A stretch of 64,000 bases of DNA from Cokeromyces recurvatus (taxonomy: Eukaryota; Mucoromycota; Mucoromycetes; Mucorales; Mucoraceae): assembly GCF_025118155.1 (NCBI RefSeq), contig NW_026251406.1, positions 441,501 to 505,500 of the forward strand. Direction: 5' to 3'. Below, piece by piece: positions 12,382-23,551 of the stretch (positions are counted from its first letter, which is position 1; each line of letters starts with the position of its first letter). The translations under genes were made by a program, and so were the position numbers. The notes beneath the pieces are model-generated. The model ran no database searches and was not told where the DNA came from. It worked only from the letters and a program-made list of their open reading frames with translations.

Positions 12382-13541
12382 TTAAATTCCATCAAGGATA
12401 ACAAGATTTAATAAAGTATCTACTTCTTTAAACCATTGTAAAAGAGGTATAATAGATGGGTGTCCTTCAATGGGTCCTTCAATAGCAGCATTAAAATCAA
12501 TAGAATGATTTTCGATCCTATCCATAAAGTCTTGTCCAAGGGGTAACTGAAGTACTTTCTCAAATAACATAGCATTATAGGTAGCTTGATTTGTTTCGAA
12601 ATAATTAGCACGATGCCTGTCAAGCTGTTTATCCCAATTTGCATCTACTTTAATCAATGTCTTTAGGTAATGGATATGATCTATAATAGCATTTGTCTTG
12701 AAAAAGGCATGATAAATATCAGAAAGATATTTGAAAAATTCGTCTTTAAAGACTCTAATTTTAAAAATCTCGGTTATTAAGGGACGATGATTAGATGGCT
12801 TAAAGATCCCATAACGATCTAGTCTTTCAAATGCTGTCAAGTTTTTTCTTCCTTGACGATTTGACTTTAGGGTATTCCCTATGGTCTGATCTAAATCAGA
12901 TGAAAACCAGATAAATCGACCCTCTTGAGCAGGATCTTCGTAAAGCATATAATTATGTGCTGCGCCCAAATAACCATCACTATGACCCAAGATAATTTCA
13001 AAGACCATGCTATGAATAAAGTATATAATATATTAAAATATACATGTATATATGTGTATATGTATACAGTTATTATATATGTATGTGTATACATATATGT
13101 ATATATACATATTTTAGAACTTACTGTTTCAGGAATAAAGAGACATCAAATCGCTTATTCCATTCTTGAGCTAATAGGTAATCATTTGTCCTGTTTTTCT
13201 TACTATTAATAAATTTGATAAAAGATATGAAACCATCTAATTCATTATCAGAGGCCTTTTGTTGTATTTTATAAGGACCTGATTGTGTTTTTAAATCAAA
13301 GTAATTTTTCTTGGAGGGACCAAAATAGCCCAGATTAGCACCTCGTTGTAAAATTTTACTGGTAGCAAGTGGGTTCTCCTGCATGCTACCTTGAATTAAA
13401 GTACCTTGTTGATCATTTCCAAATACATTTTGCAAAAAGGGAGCTTTGTAATGATCAACTAGTAAATAGAGGCCTTGAGGCTCACTGTTAATGAATAACC
13501 TTTACAAATATATATAAATATATAAATTAATTATTCAAACA

Positions 13542-13574
<33 letters not shown>

Positions 13575-14443
13575 TACCTAACAAAAGAAGCCTTTGCAGT
13601 TGGAACATGTGTGGCATCCAAAAGATCATAATAAAGCTTCTCACGAAGGAAACTGGGGTCTGTAACACATGAACGAAGCTTAAAGCGACGATAGCCATTC
13701 AAGGAGGTAGTATCATTATCCGAGTTAATATAAATACTGTAGCTTAACTTTTTAAACAAACGGGATGTTTGACCACTTAGTTCAAGTTCGACTTTATCAT
13801 AGGTTTCAATCGTGTTGGATGTGATACGTGTCAGATTAGCAAAGATACGAACTTCTTCTAATATGTGATTATGTAACTGAGCCATGTCCTCAGGATATTT
13901 GGTTCGAATATGAAATGTAGGAATCTCATCTGAAGGATGAACGAATTCACGGCTCTTGAGTTCTTTAACATGAGCTCCTGATGATAGGCTGTGTGATGAA
14001 AATCGAGTGAATGATAATGGTAATTGTTGCTTTGTTACTAATCTGCCATAAAATTCATAAGGAGAAACTGTCTTATGAGTGTTGTTGTTGTTGTTGATAG
14101 GGCCTCTAAAGAAGGGTTCTTCATCAATGATATGTTGTTTATCTTTATCAACAATAAGATACTTGTAACGTTGAAGACCTTTGCTTAATGGAACATAACC
14201 AGTATAGACAAGAGGATCTATCATCTGGTGGTTATCCAAGTAAAACATATTGCGACCATCGCCTTCGAAATAAACAGCCAATATGTTATCATTCTTAAGG
14301 GTATCATTTTTAAAATCAAACGCGTGATGGTGAATTACATTAAACCTTAAATTGATATCTATGGCTAATACTGTATAGATAAAAAAACTGGCTACTGTTA
14401 CTAGAATGATAACTAATAATGATAGATTGTTAGGAAGACACAT
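12382..14443 (-). CDS. CotH kinase-like secreted protein
   Basis: Three exons (13578-14443, 13125-13499, 12382-13009) give about 622 residues. The N-terminus has one hydrophobic segment (LLVIILVTVASFFIYTVLA), read as a signal peptide or anchor. The middle and C-terminal parts carry the CotH kinase-fold signatures: RGANLGYFGPSKKNYFDL, then LGHSDGYLGAAHNYMLYED with the substrate/metal loop, then WFSSDLDQTIGN with the Asp pair expected in the active site. CotH proteins were first known from bacterial spore coats, where they phosphorylate coat proteins. Mucorales have expanded families at the spore surface, some of which act in host interaction. Whether this paralogue does so cannot be told here. 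No GPI-like C-terminal hydrophobic tail is seen. Confidence 0.85.
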
Positions 14444-15917
14444 ACATACATATATATGTATATTATGTAAAGTAAATGTATTTTGTTACCATTACTTAGT
14501 TGAACTTTTTTCATTTTTTTTTTCTTAATTAGAAAAAAATTCAAATCAGTTTGAAAATTGTACTAATGAAAAGAGAAAAAATAAAATGAAATATTTGACG
14601 ATTTATTATAATATAATTTTGATTGAAAACGATAGTTGTAAATTGAATAAAGACGAGACAGAAACCTGTATTTTAAGTTATGTATTATGCAAAAGAATTA
14701 GATTATGTTCACAATAGCTGCATAGTTTTAACTTCCTTTGTTGTCTCCTATTATTACACCTGGGTGATACCAGTTCTTAACACAGCCTCAGATATCAACA
14801 AGGACGACATGTTGAGGTAAGTCATTAAGGAGAGTCTTTTTTTTTCTCTATATACTTGTAATATTACCATTCAAACAACTGTAAATTAATCTTATTTTAT
14901 ACATACATATATACATATATATATGTATATCAACTTGACTTATATATATCTTAGAAGTATATACAAAAATTGGTTAAACTTGTTGAGTCCTGAAGCCTTA
15001 ATATTCAAACTTCAATCAATGACAGTGAATGATAGTTAACAAACCAAAAACAGAAAGGACCAATATAAGACTTATAATATAGAAAAAGTCCTATATCATT
15101 AATAAAATGACAGCCACTGAAGTAAGTAGATAGATACAATTGTTCACAATCATTAGGGGTGTGAAATACATTAAAAAAAATCAGGGACATAAAGAAAAGT
15201 AAATAATAAAGACATCGAGAAAAATTCTGCATAAAAAAAAAGTTCTTTTATAATTTATCTTTATTTATTAACAAAATGTTTGTAGAACTGACTAAATTCA
15301 TATTTCCTCAAGAAAAAGTGAACGATATTGATATATTAAATGTGATAATATAACTGATGCAATAGATATCATAAATATAATTTTAGTCAAATTATACTCG
15401 ATTTAAACCAATTTCATTGAAGTGGCAATTATTGATAACTAGTTACCTTAAATAATCCAAATAATAAATTCATTACGATTATAGACTTGCAAGTTAGAAG
15501 GCTTTTCTTTTTTTTTTTTCTTTTTTTTTTCTTATCAATTTCATTTATTTGCACGATTAATAGTCAATATTTAATCACCACTAGCTAGGTATGAAATCAG
15601 TATGGGTATAGTAGAAGCATCGGTAGCTTGAGTAATAGTCATATTTTAAGAAATTGTTACTATTGCAAAAGTTTAATTCTTGAATTAGCAATATGCAACA
15701 AAATTGCTTTTTGCGAAATATTTCTTGGAGAATTGTAAATTACATATTGATAATAATAAGACCATTTTTCAGATGAACTTTAGAGAATTAGTGTGCTCTC
15801 CATATTTAATAAATGTAAGTCTTTTAAATCATTAGAAATAGATGAATAATAAAGTTGATCCAGGATACATATTTAAACATTGTAACTTTTCAATCTTCAT
15901 TTAATCATATCTTGAGT

Positions 15918-15973
<56 letters not shown>

Positions 15974-17379
15974 AGAATTTTATGGTTCAAAGTAGTATGA
16001 AGTGTAGTGTAATATTTATATATTTCTGTAAAGCAAGTAATATTAATGAAACATATAATATTGGCAAGCAAAGACTGGCATAATACAGGATTGTACATTA
16101 TTTTCAAGTAAAATTTACCTCATGTGTATATCTATATAAAATTATTGACCAAGCATTTTCAACACAAATTTTGGTCTAACTATCATACTTAGCCTTACTT
16201 ACTTTTACACTATATTGGATTAGATTACATCTATTTTTAAGAGAATAAAAACTATTATTTTAATAGATTTTTATGGGTAATAATGATAGTTGTTTATATA
16301 TTGTATTATTGTAGACTGTTTTACTTTAACATTATAATTTGAGATTATATTAAACCGGGATGGTATATGCATAATAGAATACATAAATAAAGAAATGGAA
16401 GAATAGATGTAGCGAAAAATCTATACACATCCAATTTATGAAATCCGAGTATCATAGTTAATATTCCTTAAAAGCAAATATATTAATGGATAATGCTTAG
16501 ATTTCATTCAAGTCTATGCAAGCATATAGGAAAAGTATTAGAAAAAAAAATCAATAAAATTCCAATTATATATACTACTCCATTGCCTAAGCCTCTTTTT
16601 TTTTTTATCAATTACTGCATTCCTTTTAGAATATACAAGTAAATAAATAAATAAAGGCCACATAAGTGTCTAAAAAAATTATGAACAATTTGGATTTACA
16701 ATAATTCATGTTAAAAGAATTAACCGTAATTTTAACCAAGCATTAAGAAAGATTGTATAAAAAAGGAAAAAAAAAATGTTATCAGTTAAGTTTAACTTTT
16801 ATATAAAGACTTGTTTATGCCACCTGAAGTTTATTAAAATAAAGATAGTAGGCAAATCATATAGCCATATTATTATTTTATAAAATGACATAGCTTCTAT
16901 TCAACAATAACGTACGACTTTATTATTTTAATTATTATTTACACATGGTTATTTGGAGCTAAATCTAATTAGTTTTTCTAATAAAAATTTGCAGATTATA
17001 TATCATCAATAGAATAGGTAGAATTAAAATTATACGGTAAAATAAATGAGGCCCTTTATATATAAAGAGAGAAAGAAAAAGAAGGATTTTCATTTTACTG
17101 CTAAAAAAAGAATCTTTTGTAAATAGTCTTCAAACTTATTAATATTATTTGTATGTTTATTTTTGCTAATAAAAAACTTTTTTTTTTTTTTTTTTTTTTT
17201 TTAATCATACAACAGCAACAAAAGAAGAAGGACTTCCCTGCGGTATTTTTGAATGAAGCTGTAGCTTATTAAAAATTTTACTAAATACACTCATCATCAT
17301 TGATAAAAAAAAATTAAATAACATATTTCATGTTAGGAAAAAAAAAAAAAACTTATTTGAGATGGTGACACTAATATTC
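14444..17379. other. Long gene-poor AT-rich region
   Basis: About 2.9 kb with no convincing gene. It contains a 51-base A run at 15921-15971, a TA-rich tract near 14900-14930 and a weak two-exon coding hint at about 14718-15040 (see findings). The open frames present are short and A/T-driven. Confidence 0.5.
15921..15971. repeat. Poly-A tract, 51 bp
   Basis: An uninterrupted run of A in intergenic DNA. The length recorded in an assembly is unreliable for such runs. Confidence 0.95.
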
Positions 17380-17424
17380 TTGACAAGAGAATCCATGATC
17401 AACTAATACCTTGTAACTGATTTG

Positions 17425-17429
<5 letters not shown>

Positions 17430-17464
<35 letters not shown>
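17430..17464. repeat. Poly-T tract, 35 bp
   Basis: A homopolymer inside the TnpB/Fanzor-like relic. Confidence 0.95.
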
Positions 17465-17465
<1 letters not shown>

Positions 17466-17729
17466 ACAGCATTGTAATCACGTTGTCGCGGCATCCCATA
17501 ACTTTTGCAGGTCAAAACACCATAACAATCTGTCATAATTTCAGGCGTAAATTTTCTGTTTCATAGATAAAGAAAACAAGTTAAATTAGTATTAATAAAA
17601 AAGTAATGCTTTCTTATTTTTTAAGTTTTATATTTATTATCTATAGTAGCTATAATCAAATTACCGCCGCATCTTTGTTTAGCCAGTAATGCCTTCCACA
17701 ATATATTGAAAACTCCTATATTCCTGACA

Positions 17730-17732
<3 letters not shown>

Positions 17733-17772
<40 letters not shown>
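17733..17772. repeat. Poly-T tract, 40 bp
   Basis: A second homopolymer in the same relic. It splits the VFG segment from the LLWK segment. Confidence 0.95.
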
Positions 17773-17773
<1 letters not shown>

Positions 17774-17840
17774 AATACTTTATCTCCAAAGACTACAGCT
17801 GGATTTTTTATTTTATCTTGTAATGTCCGATATTAATATC

Positions 17841-18595
17841 TTTGCCCATTATAGAATGAATATATTATCACTCCCAAAATAATTGTGTTATCTATTTTTT
17901 ATAGGTTGTATTTTTTTCCCTTCATTTACTTATCTAGTATATTAAACGTCCTGACAGTCATAAAAAAAGGCACAATTGCAGCGTTTGATCTGTTAAAGGA
18001 CATCATTTTTTTTTTAAAAAAAAGTATAAAATAGAACATATTTGACATGCAATGATAAATTAATAGTTTTTTTTTTGTTGTTCTATTCTTTTTTGATATT
18101 TTTTCCTCACAAATATTACTTCTTTATCCTACGACTATTATTCAGTAAAAAAAAAAGAGCTGAAGATATACTTCAAAGCCGTAAGTAAGTCAATGTATTA
18201 ATCATGTATTTTATTGTAATCAAAACTAACATAATAATGAAAAAAAAAATAACAATACTGATTTTATTTTTAACTTGTTTGATAAAAACCCATCAATTTG
18301 TCTTTACGATAAAATACAATGATACGTTAACCTAACTTGAAAATAGTTTAAGTTAGTAATCGAGAAAATATGTATCATAATATTGAAACAGGTAAGCAAA
18401 TATACTTTAGAAAGAGATGCACCCAAGACATTTGAATTTTAGTATTACATTATGGGTCAATGGAAAGAAATAGATGATAATAATTTTTTTAAATAATTCT
18501 TTTCTCGTCGATAAGCAGAATTTCGATCCCAAATGTTAAAAAGCTGTATTTAGTCCTAGACATATTCGTCTTTCTTTTCTTTTTCTTTCTTTCTT

Positions 18596-18634
<39 letters not shown>

Positions 18635-19092
18635 CGAAAGTCGAACCGTTGAAGAATAGCAAATTAAGAACAACACATGTCAGAAACTAAAAAGGGATAC
18701 TGCAGCTCAACATGATAAGCTAAAGCTATTAAGAAGAAAACCCAGTTGGTTTCTATATCGTCAAAGTTATGAGATCAACTATAAAGATGCTTAATAAAAA
18801 TGAAATGATAGGATATTTCCATTATAAAATTTATTATAGTCATATTGGTATATGGCTTATGAATGTTAACTATTGCTTTTGCCTTCAGAGGAGTGCCGGT
18901 TTAAAATTAAAAAAAAATGTATAAGAGGAAGCGCATTAAAAAAAAAAGAGTTGGTTTAAGATAGTTTCATTATTTGCATATTTTAATTTTGACTTGAAAG
19001 ATTAAAAGAACATTTTTTTTTTGTTTACGGAAAAATAAATTCTATTATTTGCCTAAATCGACTTAAATTTACCCGAAAATAATATATTATTA
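17841..19092. other. Gene-poor flank left of the transposon
   Basis: AT-rich sequence including a CT-rich then poly-T tract (about 18566-18634). The N-terminal part of the TnpB/Fanzor-like gene would be expected here on the minus strand, but I could not follow it. Confidence 0.4.
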
Positions 19093-19171
19093 CACTATTT
19101 TCACAAATTATTCGTGCACCTTCAGGAAAAAAATCTGTGCAGTTTAAAAATAAAAATTGATTTAGGCTCAG
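19093..19171 (+). repeat. Left terminal inverted repeat
   Basis: 79 bp starting CACTATTTTCACAAATTATT and ending GGCTCAG. It pairs with 20673-20751 with two mismatches. Confidence 0.92.
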
Positions 19172-19274
19172 GAATAAACTTCGGCCATTAAAAGGAAATA
19201 GTTTCGTGCAATTAAAGAAAAAAATTTCGCGCAGTATCAGGAGCCTTTCTTTCTCACTTTATATTCAATTCAGT

Positions 19275-20630
19275 ATGGACTCTTTTATTCACGAAGACGG
19301 AAAAGGAAACATGTTAGATGACCAGGGAAATGAAGTTTTTACGATTGATATGGAAGTGGATGATGAAACTTATCCGCTTGAAAATGTAACGGATTTGAAC
19401 CAGTACTTCGACGTAAAGCCACCTGAGAGAATGGAACATGAAAAAGAAGAGAAGCTGTCTGAGGAGTCCAATACTAATGACCAAACATCTGAAAAGGGCA
19501 AGAGAACCTACAGACGCTACAAACCTGAAGATAAGGAGCGATTTTTTTTTCTTATTTATGAGAAAAACATGGGCATAAGAGAAGCAGCTAGAGCCCTTAA
19601 AATGCCAGAGACCACTGCTCAAAGTTGGTACAAAAAAGAAAGCCAGAATCCAGAGGAAGTGATTGAAAGAAAAAAGGGTAGTGGCAGACCTGTGGGAAGA
19701 CCACCTATCTTGAAAGAAGAGCATGAACAATTCTTGAAAGAGCTTATTGATGATAAGTCAAGTTTAGTTTTGGAGGAGATGATGGACAATTTGACAAGCA
19801 AGTTTGAGGACCTATCTATTTCAAAAACTGCTCTTTACAACTTTGTGACCAAAAAGTGCAGAATTAGTTTGAAGAAAGCACACTTCCACTCAGTAGAGCG
19901 AAACAGCCCTGAAAAAATTCAGGAGAGACATGATTGGGTAGTAAGATGGAATGAAACAGACCTTGATTTCACGAGTAACTGCGTCTTTATTGACGAGGCA
20001 GCTTTCCATATCAACATGAAGCGCTCTGTAGCATGGTCAAAAAAAGGAAGCCGTGCTGTTGTAGTTGTACCCAAGACAAAAGCCAAAACAACAACTATTT
20101 TGGGTGCTATCTCTCCTTATGGTGTAGTAAACATCAAAGTAAGAAGACCAAGAGCACCTGTCCCTTTGAAGAAGAGAAAGACAGCAGGTAGTACTCAGGC
20201 TACTGGAAATACCAAAGGCGGAACTGTCACTGGGCACTACTTCAATTTCATTACAAGTACCCTTGATATTTTGGATCAGCATGAGCAATTTAAGGACAAT
20301 TACATTGTTATGGACAATGCTCCTATTCACAAGCATGCTGATATCAGAAAATACATTGAGCAACGCGGCTACGGCTGTGTTTATCTTCCAGCTTACTCCC
20401 CTGAGCTCAACCCAATTGAACAATTTTGGTCAGTATGTAAAAGCAAGCTTAAAAGAGAAGAGCTTTTGCAGGAAGAGACATTGTCGTCTAGAATTGGGGA
20501 TGCATGCAACAGAATCCTTTTGAGTGATCTTCAAGGATTCTGCAGATACTCAGCTGCTAAATTCGAAGACTGTTTGAACTGTAAGCCAATGCAGTTTTCT
20601 TGTTTTTTTTTCGTGCACTTCATGCAATAA
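19275..20630 (+). CDS. IS630/Tc1-type DDE transposase, apparently intact
   Basis: 451 codons from ATG 19275 (MDSFIHEDGKGN). An in-frame extension back to 19206 is possible but would begin in a Lys-rich, leader-like stretch. Order of parts: an acidic N-terminus; a helix-turn-helix near residues 95-120 (IREAARALKMPETTAQSWYK); a GRPVGRPP hook; a second DNA-binding region; then the catalytic DDE_3 domain. Its three acidic residues are in VFIDEAAFH, IVMDNAPIH and LNPIEQFW. The last two are separated by 34 residues (DD34E). WSKKGSRAVVVVPK, seen in IS630/Tc1-family proteins, is also present. It cuts and pastes its own element at TA sites. It has no introns, unlike the host genes around it. Confidence 0.93.
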   Translation: MDSFIHEDGKGNMLDDQGNEVFTIDMEVDDETYPLENVTDLNQYFDVKPPERMEHEKEEKLSEESNTNDQTSEKGKRTYRRYKPEDKERFFFLIYEKNMGIREAARALKMPETTAQSWYKKESQNPEEVIERKKGSGRPVGRPPILKEEHEQFLKELIDDKSSLVLEEMMDNLTSKFEDLSISKTALYNFVTKKCRISLKKAHFHSVERNSPEKIQERHDWVVRWNETDLDFTSNCVFIDEAAFHINMKRSVAWSKKGSRAVVVVPKTKAKTTTILGAISPYGVVNIKVRRPRAPVPLKKRKTAGSTQATGNTKGGTVTGHYFNFITSTLDILDQHEQFKDNYIVMDNAPIHKHADIRKYIEQRGYGCVYLPAYSPELNPIEQFWSVCKSKLKREELLQEETLSSRIGDACNRILLSDLQGFCRYSAAKFEDCLNCKPMQFSCFFFVHFMQ

Positions 20631-20672
20631 TAAATCATGAATTTTTAAAATTAATTTGAATGAATTTTTTTT

Positions 20673-20751
20673 CTGAGCCTAAATCAATTTTTATTTTTAA
20701 ACTACACAAATTTTTTTCCTGAAGGTGCACGAATAATTTGTGAAAATAGTG
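20673..20751 (-). repeat. Right terminal inverted repeat
   Basis: Inverted copy of 19093-19171. It is followed by the TA target duplication at 20752-20753. Confidence 0.92.
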
Positions 20752-20753
20752 TA

Positions 20754-22234
20754 TAATAATACTTATTATAAACTGACCAGGGCACTTCAATGTAATAATA
20801 ATGAAGACATTTATGTACACGTACCGGTCATTCATTTTTTTTTTTGGAAAATGAAATAATTGTTTAATATTGTTTTCATTCGCGTAACACCCAAATACGT
20901 GCCACTGCCCTATCATTTTTCTTAGATAAGGTTTATTTCAATTCAGATTAAATCCCAGCGTAATCATGGTGATAAGAACATAGTAATGAACATATGATAA
21001 TAATAGTTTGGCAACGCTTTATGGAACATTATTACCGAAAAAATAAACTCTCTCTCTCTTTCTCTCTAAAAATAAAAAAAGGGGGAGGGAGGAAAGAAAA
21101 ACTTATTTATTTTAGTTAATTATGGGGTATTCAACTTTAATTGATAAAAAAGGTAACAACTTGCTTTATTCTTTTTATTTTCTTTCTAATCTATATTCTT
21201 CTAATGCATCTTTCTACTAAAAGAGGCTAAAATGAAAGTATGTAGCATCATAAGTTATACTCATCATAATGGTCTACTTTTTTTTTTTATATTGATAGTT
21301 TAGTTACACTATGATTGGGTGAAAACATTGAATAGATCCACCCTTTAAACACGGGTCTTTCCGGTTTAAGAAATGACTTTGATTTACTATTATCAAAAAA
21401 AAAAAAAAAACCTGTGATAATAGATTTATAGATGCTATAAGAAGATAATTTATATATTTAAAAGGTCAAAATAAAATAAAATAAAATAAAATATACACAA
21501 TTTACTAGAAGAAATGAAATGAATAGTTTTATTATTAATAAGGAAATTTTAATCTTCGTGTGAAATAACCTGTTTGCCATACCTTTTTTCCCACATTATC
21601 TTTAAAATTGAAGGCTTTAATTATATCTGTGTAATAGTAAGTTATGACCAATTAATTTGAAGCCTAGCAACAACAAGATAAGGGACTTTTCACATATAAC
21701 GTAAAATGGATAATAAAGGTGTTTCTAACATATAATAAGTACGATGCTTTTATTATTATTATTGTATGCGTGGAAGAGATATAAAACCCAGCAAGTGAAA
21801 CATTCATTATTTATTTGGTAAAAAGGGCATCTCGAGGTCATAGGTTTAAAATCGAATTTAAGTGCGTATTTAGTAATCAATTTTACTTCTCCATTATAAG
21901 AACCATTTAAATTCTTCCTTCTTATGCGGTAATTCAATCGGAGAATAAATTCCTTTTTTTTTATCTAAAAGTTTCAAACAATATTCTTCATTTTGAAATC
22001 ATATAAATACAGATCCATTATTTGTTTATTTGTACATTTCATTTTACTTTTTTTTTTCTCTTTAAATTTCTTGAATTATAATAATAATAATAATAATAAT
22101 AAAAATAATAAAATAATAATACTTAATATTTTACATATAAATAGACATACACACATACACATTAGATATAGTATAGACTTGTATAATTTACATATAAACT
22201 TACATTTATATCACACATATTAAATTCTTCACTA
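20754..22234. other. Intergenic region right of the transposon
   Basis: The region includes (CT)n near 21050-21066, (AAAAT)n near 21467-21490 and an (ATA)n run near 22078-22100. The last 250 bp are the leader of the amino-acid transporter gene, rich in short ACA/CAT repeats. A minus-strand open frame at 20635-20916 overlaps the transposon end and is not convincing. Confidence 0.4.
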
Positions 22235-23551
22235 ATGGCAACTGAAATTTACGAGGCTTCTATTAAATCAGAAAAATTTAAAGTTGATTCAACTGTTATT
22301 GACGATTATGTTGAAGAAGATCGTTCTGCTAGTATTACAAATGAATTCGGACATGGAAAAGGTAGTTTCTTAACTGCTTATTTTAATATTGTTTGCGTTG
22401 TCGCTGGTACTGGTACATTGGGTCTTCCAAAGGCATTTGCCGATGGTGGTTGGCTTGGCATTTTAATTTTAATTTTGGCTTATTTGATGGCTGTTTATTC
22501 TGGTATTATTCTTATTCGTTGTTTATATTATAAGCCTGGACATCGTCTTTCTGACTATAAACAAATCGGTACGGCTTCATTTGGATGGGTTGGTTATATA
22601 ATTGCTTCATCACTTCATTTATTGAATTTGTTTGGTTGTCCTGCTCTTTATCTTGTCTTGGCTAGCGGTAATATGACAGCTATGCTAAAGGGTACTCCAG
22701 GTGAATTAAATTATAAAATCTGGGCTATCATCTGGGGTGCATTTCTCTTGATTCCTTCTTTAATCTTAAAGACCTTGAAAGAAGTTACTGCTATCGCTGC
22801 TATAGGTGCTGTATGTACGATGGTTGCTGTCTTTATTGTCTTGATTCAAGGTCCTATTCAGTTTCATCATGCTACAGAACCTGTTATTCATGATTCAGTT
22901 ATTTGGACTGGTTTCCCAATAGCTCTCTCTACAATTGCTTTCTCCTTTGGTGGTAATAATACGTATCCTCATGTTGAACATGCTTTAAAGAAACCACATC
23001 AATGGAAGTACGCCGTAACTGCTGGTCTCTCTACCTGTACTATTCTTTATTTCTTAACTGCTATTCCTGGTTATTATTCCTTTGGTAGAAACACAACTTC
23101 TCCTATCTACAATAACTTTTCTGGTGCCCCTCAATTGATTTCTATGATCGTCATGACCATTCACGTTATTTTCGCTATTCCTATTTATTCTACTTCATTT
23201 TCACTTGAATTTGAACAATTTATAAATTGTACAGATGAAAAATTAGGTAAACTAGGTTCTTGGATAGGTCGTGCTATCATTCGTACTGCAACTATGGTTA
23301 TCCTTGTTATCTTGGCTGCCTTCATTCCCTTCTTTGATGACTTTATGGGTCTTATTGGTGCTTTAGCTAACTGTGGTCTGGTTTTCCTTTTACCCATCCT
23401 TTGTTATCTTAAATTAACCGGTTTGCGTAATAAGCCATGGTATGAACTTTTATTCTGTTTATTTACTCTTTTCTTGGGTGTCGTTGGTTGTGTATTTGGT
23501 ACCATATCAGCTATTAAGGCTTTAATTGCTGATTTCCAAAGTCAGCATTAA
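22235..23551 (+). CDS. Amino-acid transporter, AAAP family (Avt/SLC36-like)
   Basis: An intron-less 438-residue frame. A hydrophilic N-terminus of about 45 residues leads into the family hallmark FNIVCVVAGTGTLGLPKAF in the first membrane helix. About ten more helices follow, for example LGILILILAYLMAVYSGII and TATMVILVILAAFIPFF. A conserved loop, FSFGGNNTYPHVEHAL, is typical of Aa_trans proteins. Fungal members move neutral or other amino acids across the vacuolar or plasma membrane with protons. The substrate cannot be told from the sequence. The start ATG is the first in a clean frame after an A/C-rich leader. The absence of introns is unusual here but shared with the transposase and a few short genes. 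Confidence 0.9.
   Translation: MATEIYEASIKSEKFKVDSTVIDDYVEEDRSASITNEFGHGKGSFLTAYFNIVCVVAGTGTLGLPKAFADGGWLGILILILAYLMAVYSGIILIRCLYYKPGHRLSDYKQIGTASFGWVGYIIASSLHLLNLFGCPALYLVLASGNMTAMLKGTPGELNYKIWAIIWGAFLLIPSLILKTLKEVTAIAAIGAVCTMVAVFIVLIQGPIQFHHATEPVIHDSVIWTGFPIALSTIAFSFGGNNTYPHVEHALKKPHQWKYAVTAGLSTCTILYFLTAIPGYYSFGRNTTSPIYNNFSGAPQLISMIVMTIHVIFAIPIYSTSFSLEFEQFINCTDEKLGKLGSWIGRAIIRTATMVILVILAAFIPFFDDFMGLIGALANCGLVFLLPILCYLKLTGLRNKPWYELLFCLFTLFLGVVGCVFGTISAIKALIADFQSQH

Larger units (their letters stand above)
17380..17840 (-). pseudogene. Degraded TnpB/Fanzor-like (RuvC-type) protein relic, copy A
   Basis: The minus strand keeps pieces of a protein broken by frame changes, stops and two very long poly-T tracts. 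From 17840 leftward it reads KNPAVVFGDKVF, then (after the T run) NTVRNIGVFNILWKALLAKQ, then CGGNLIIATI. Further on it reads KFTPEIMTDCYGVLTCKSYG and PRQRDYNAVK. The order 'VFG..., LLWK.LL, LI..(D/E)..., C..C, RDxNA' matches the C-terminal half of TnpB/IS607-type and Fanzor proteins, including the zinc-ribbon pair and the final RuvC aspartate. A related copy lies at 45575-45880. The similarity between copies continues for at least 60 bp past the coding part. The family assignment comes from motif order only. Confidence 0.5.
19093..20751 (+). mobile_element. Complete Tc1/mariner-IS630 transposon with 79-bp TIRs
   Basis: The element is 1,659 bp long. The left terminal repeat (19093-19171) and the right one (20673-20751, inverted) begin CACTATTTTCACAAATTATT and match over 79 bp with two visible differences. 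TA dinucleotides at 19091-19092 and 20752-20753 are the target duplication expected for this superfamily. Inside the left end, a second motif, TTTCGTGCAATTAAAG, echoes the TIR segment TTCGTGCACC and may be a subterminal transposase site. One long intron-less transposase frame fills the middle. The intact frame and near-identical ends point to recent insertion. Confidence 0.93.

Noticed and set aside
15005..15232. 75-codon minus-strand open frame in the gene desert
   Set aside because: Hydrophobic and A/T-driven, with no splice partners or conserved motif. It overlaps the weak plus-strand exon hint.
15901..16107. 68-codon open frame containing poly-Phe
   Set aside because: It is created by the 51-base homopolymer.
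20779..20915. Possible MITE with AGGGCA/TGCCCT inverted ends
   Set aside because: The inverted match is only about six bases and no target duplication was seen.
20635..20916. 93-codon minus-strand open frame right of the transposon
   Set aside because: It overlaps the transposon's inverted repeat and crosses the insertion edge, so it cannot be one original gene. The outer part (MIGQWHVFGCYANENN) could be older relic coding but gave no motif.
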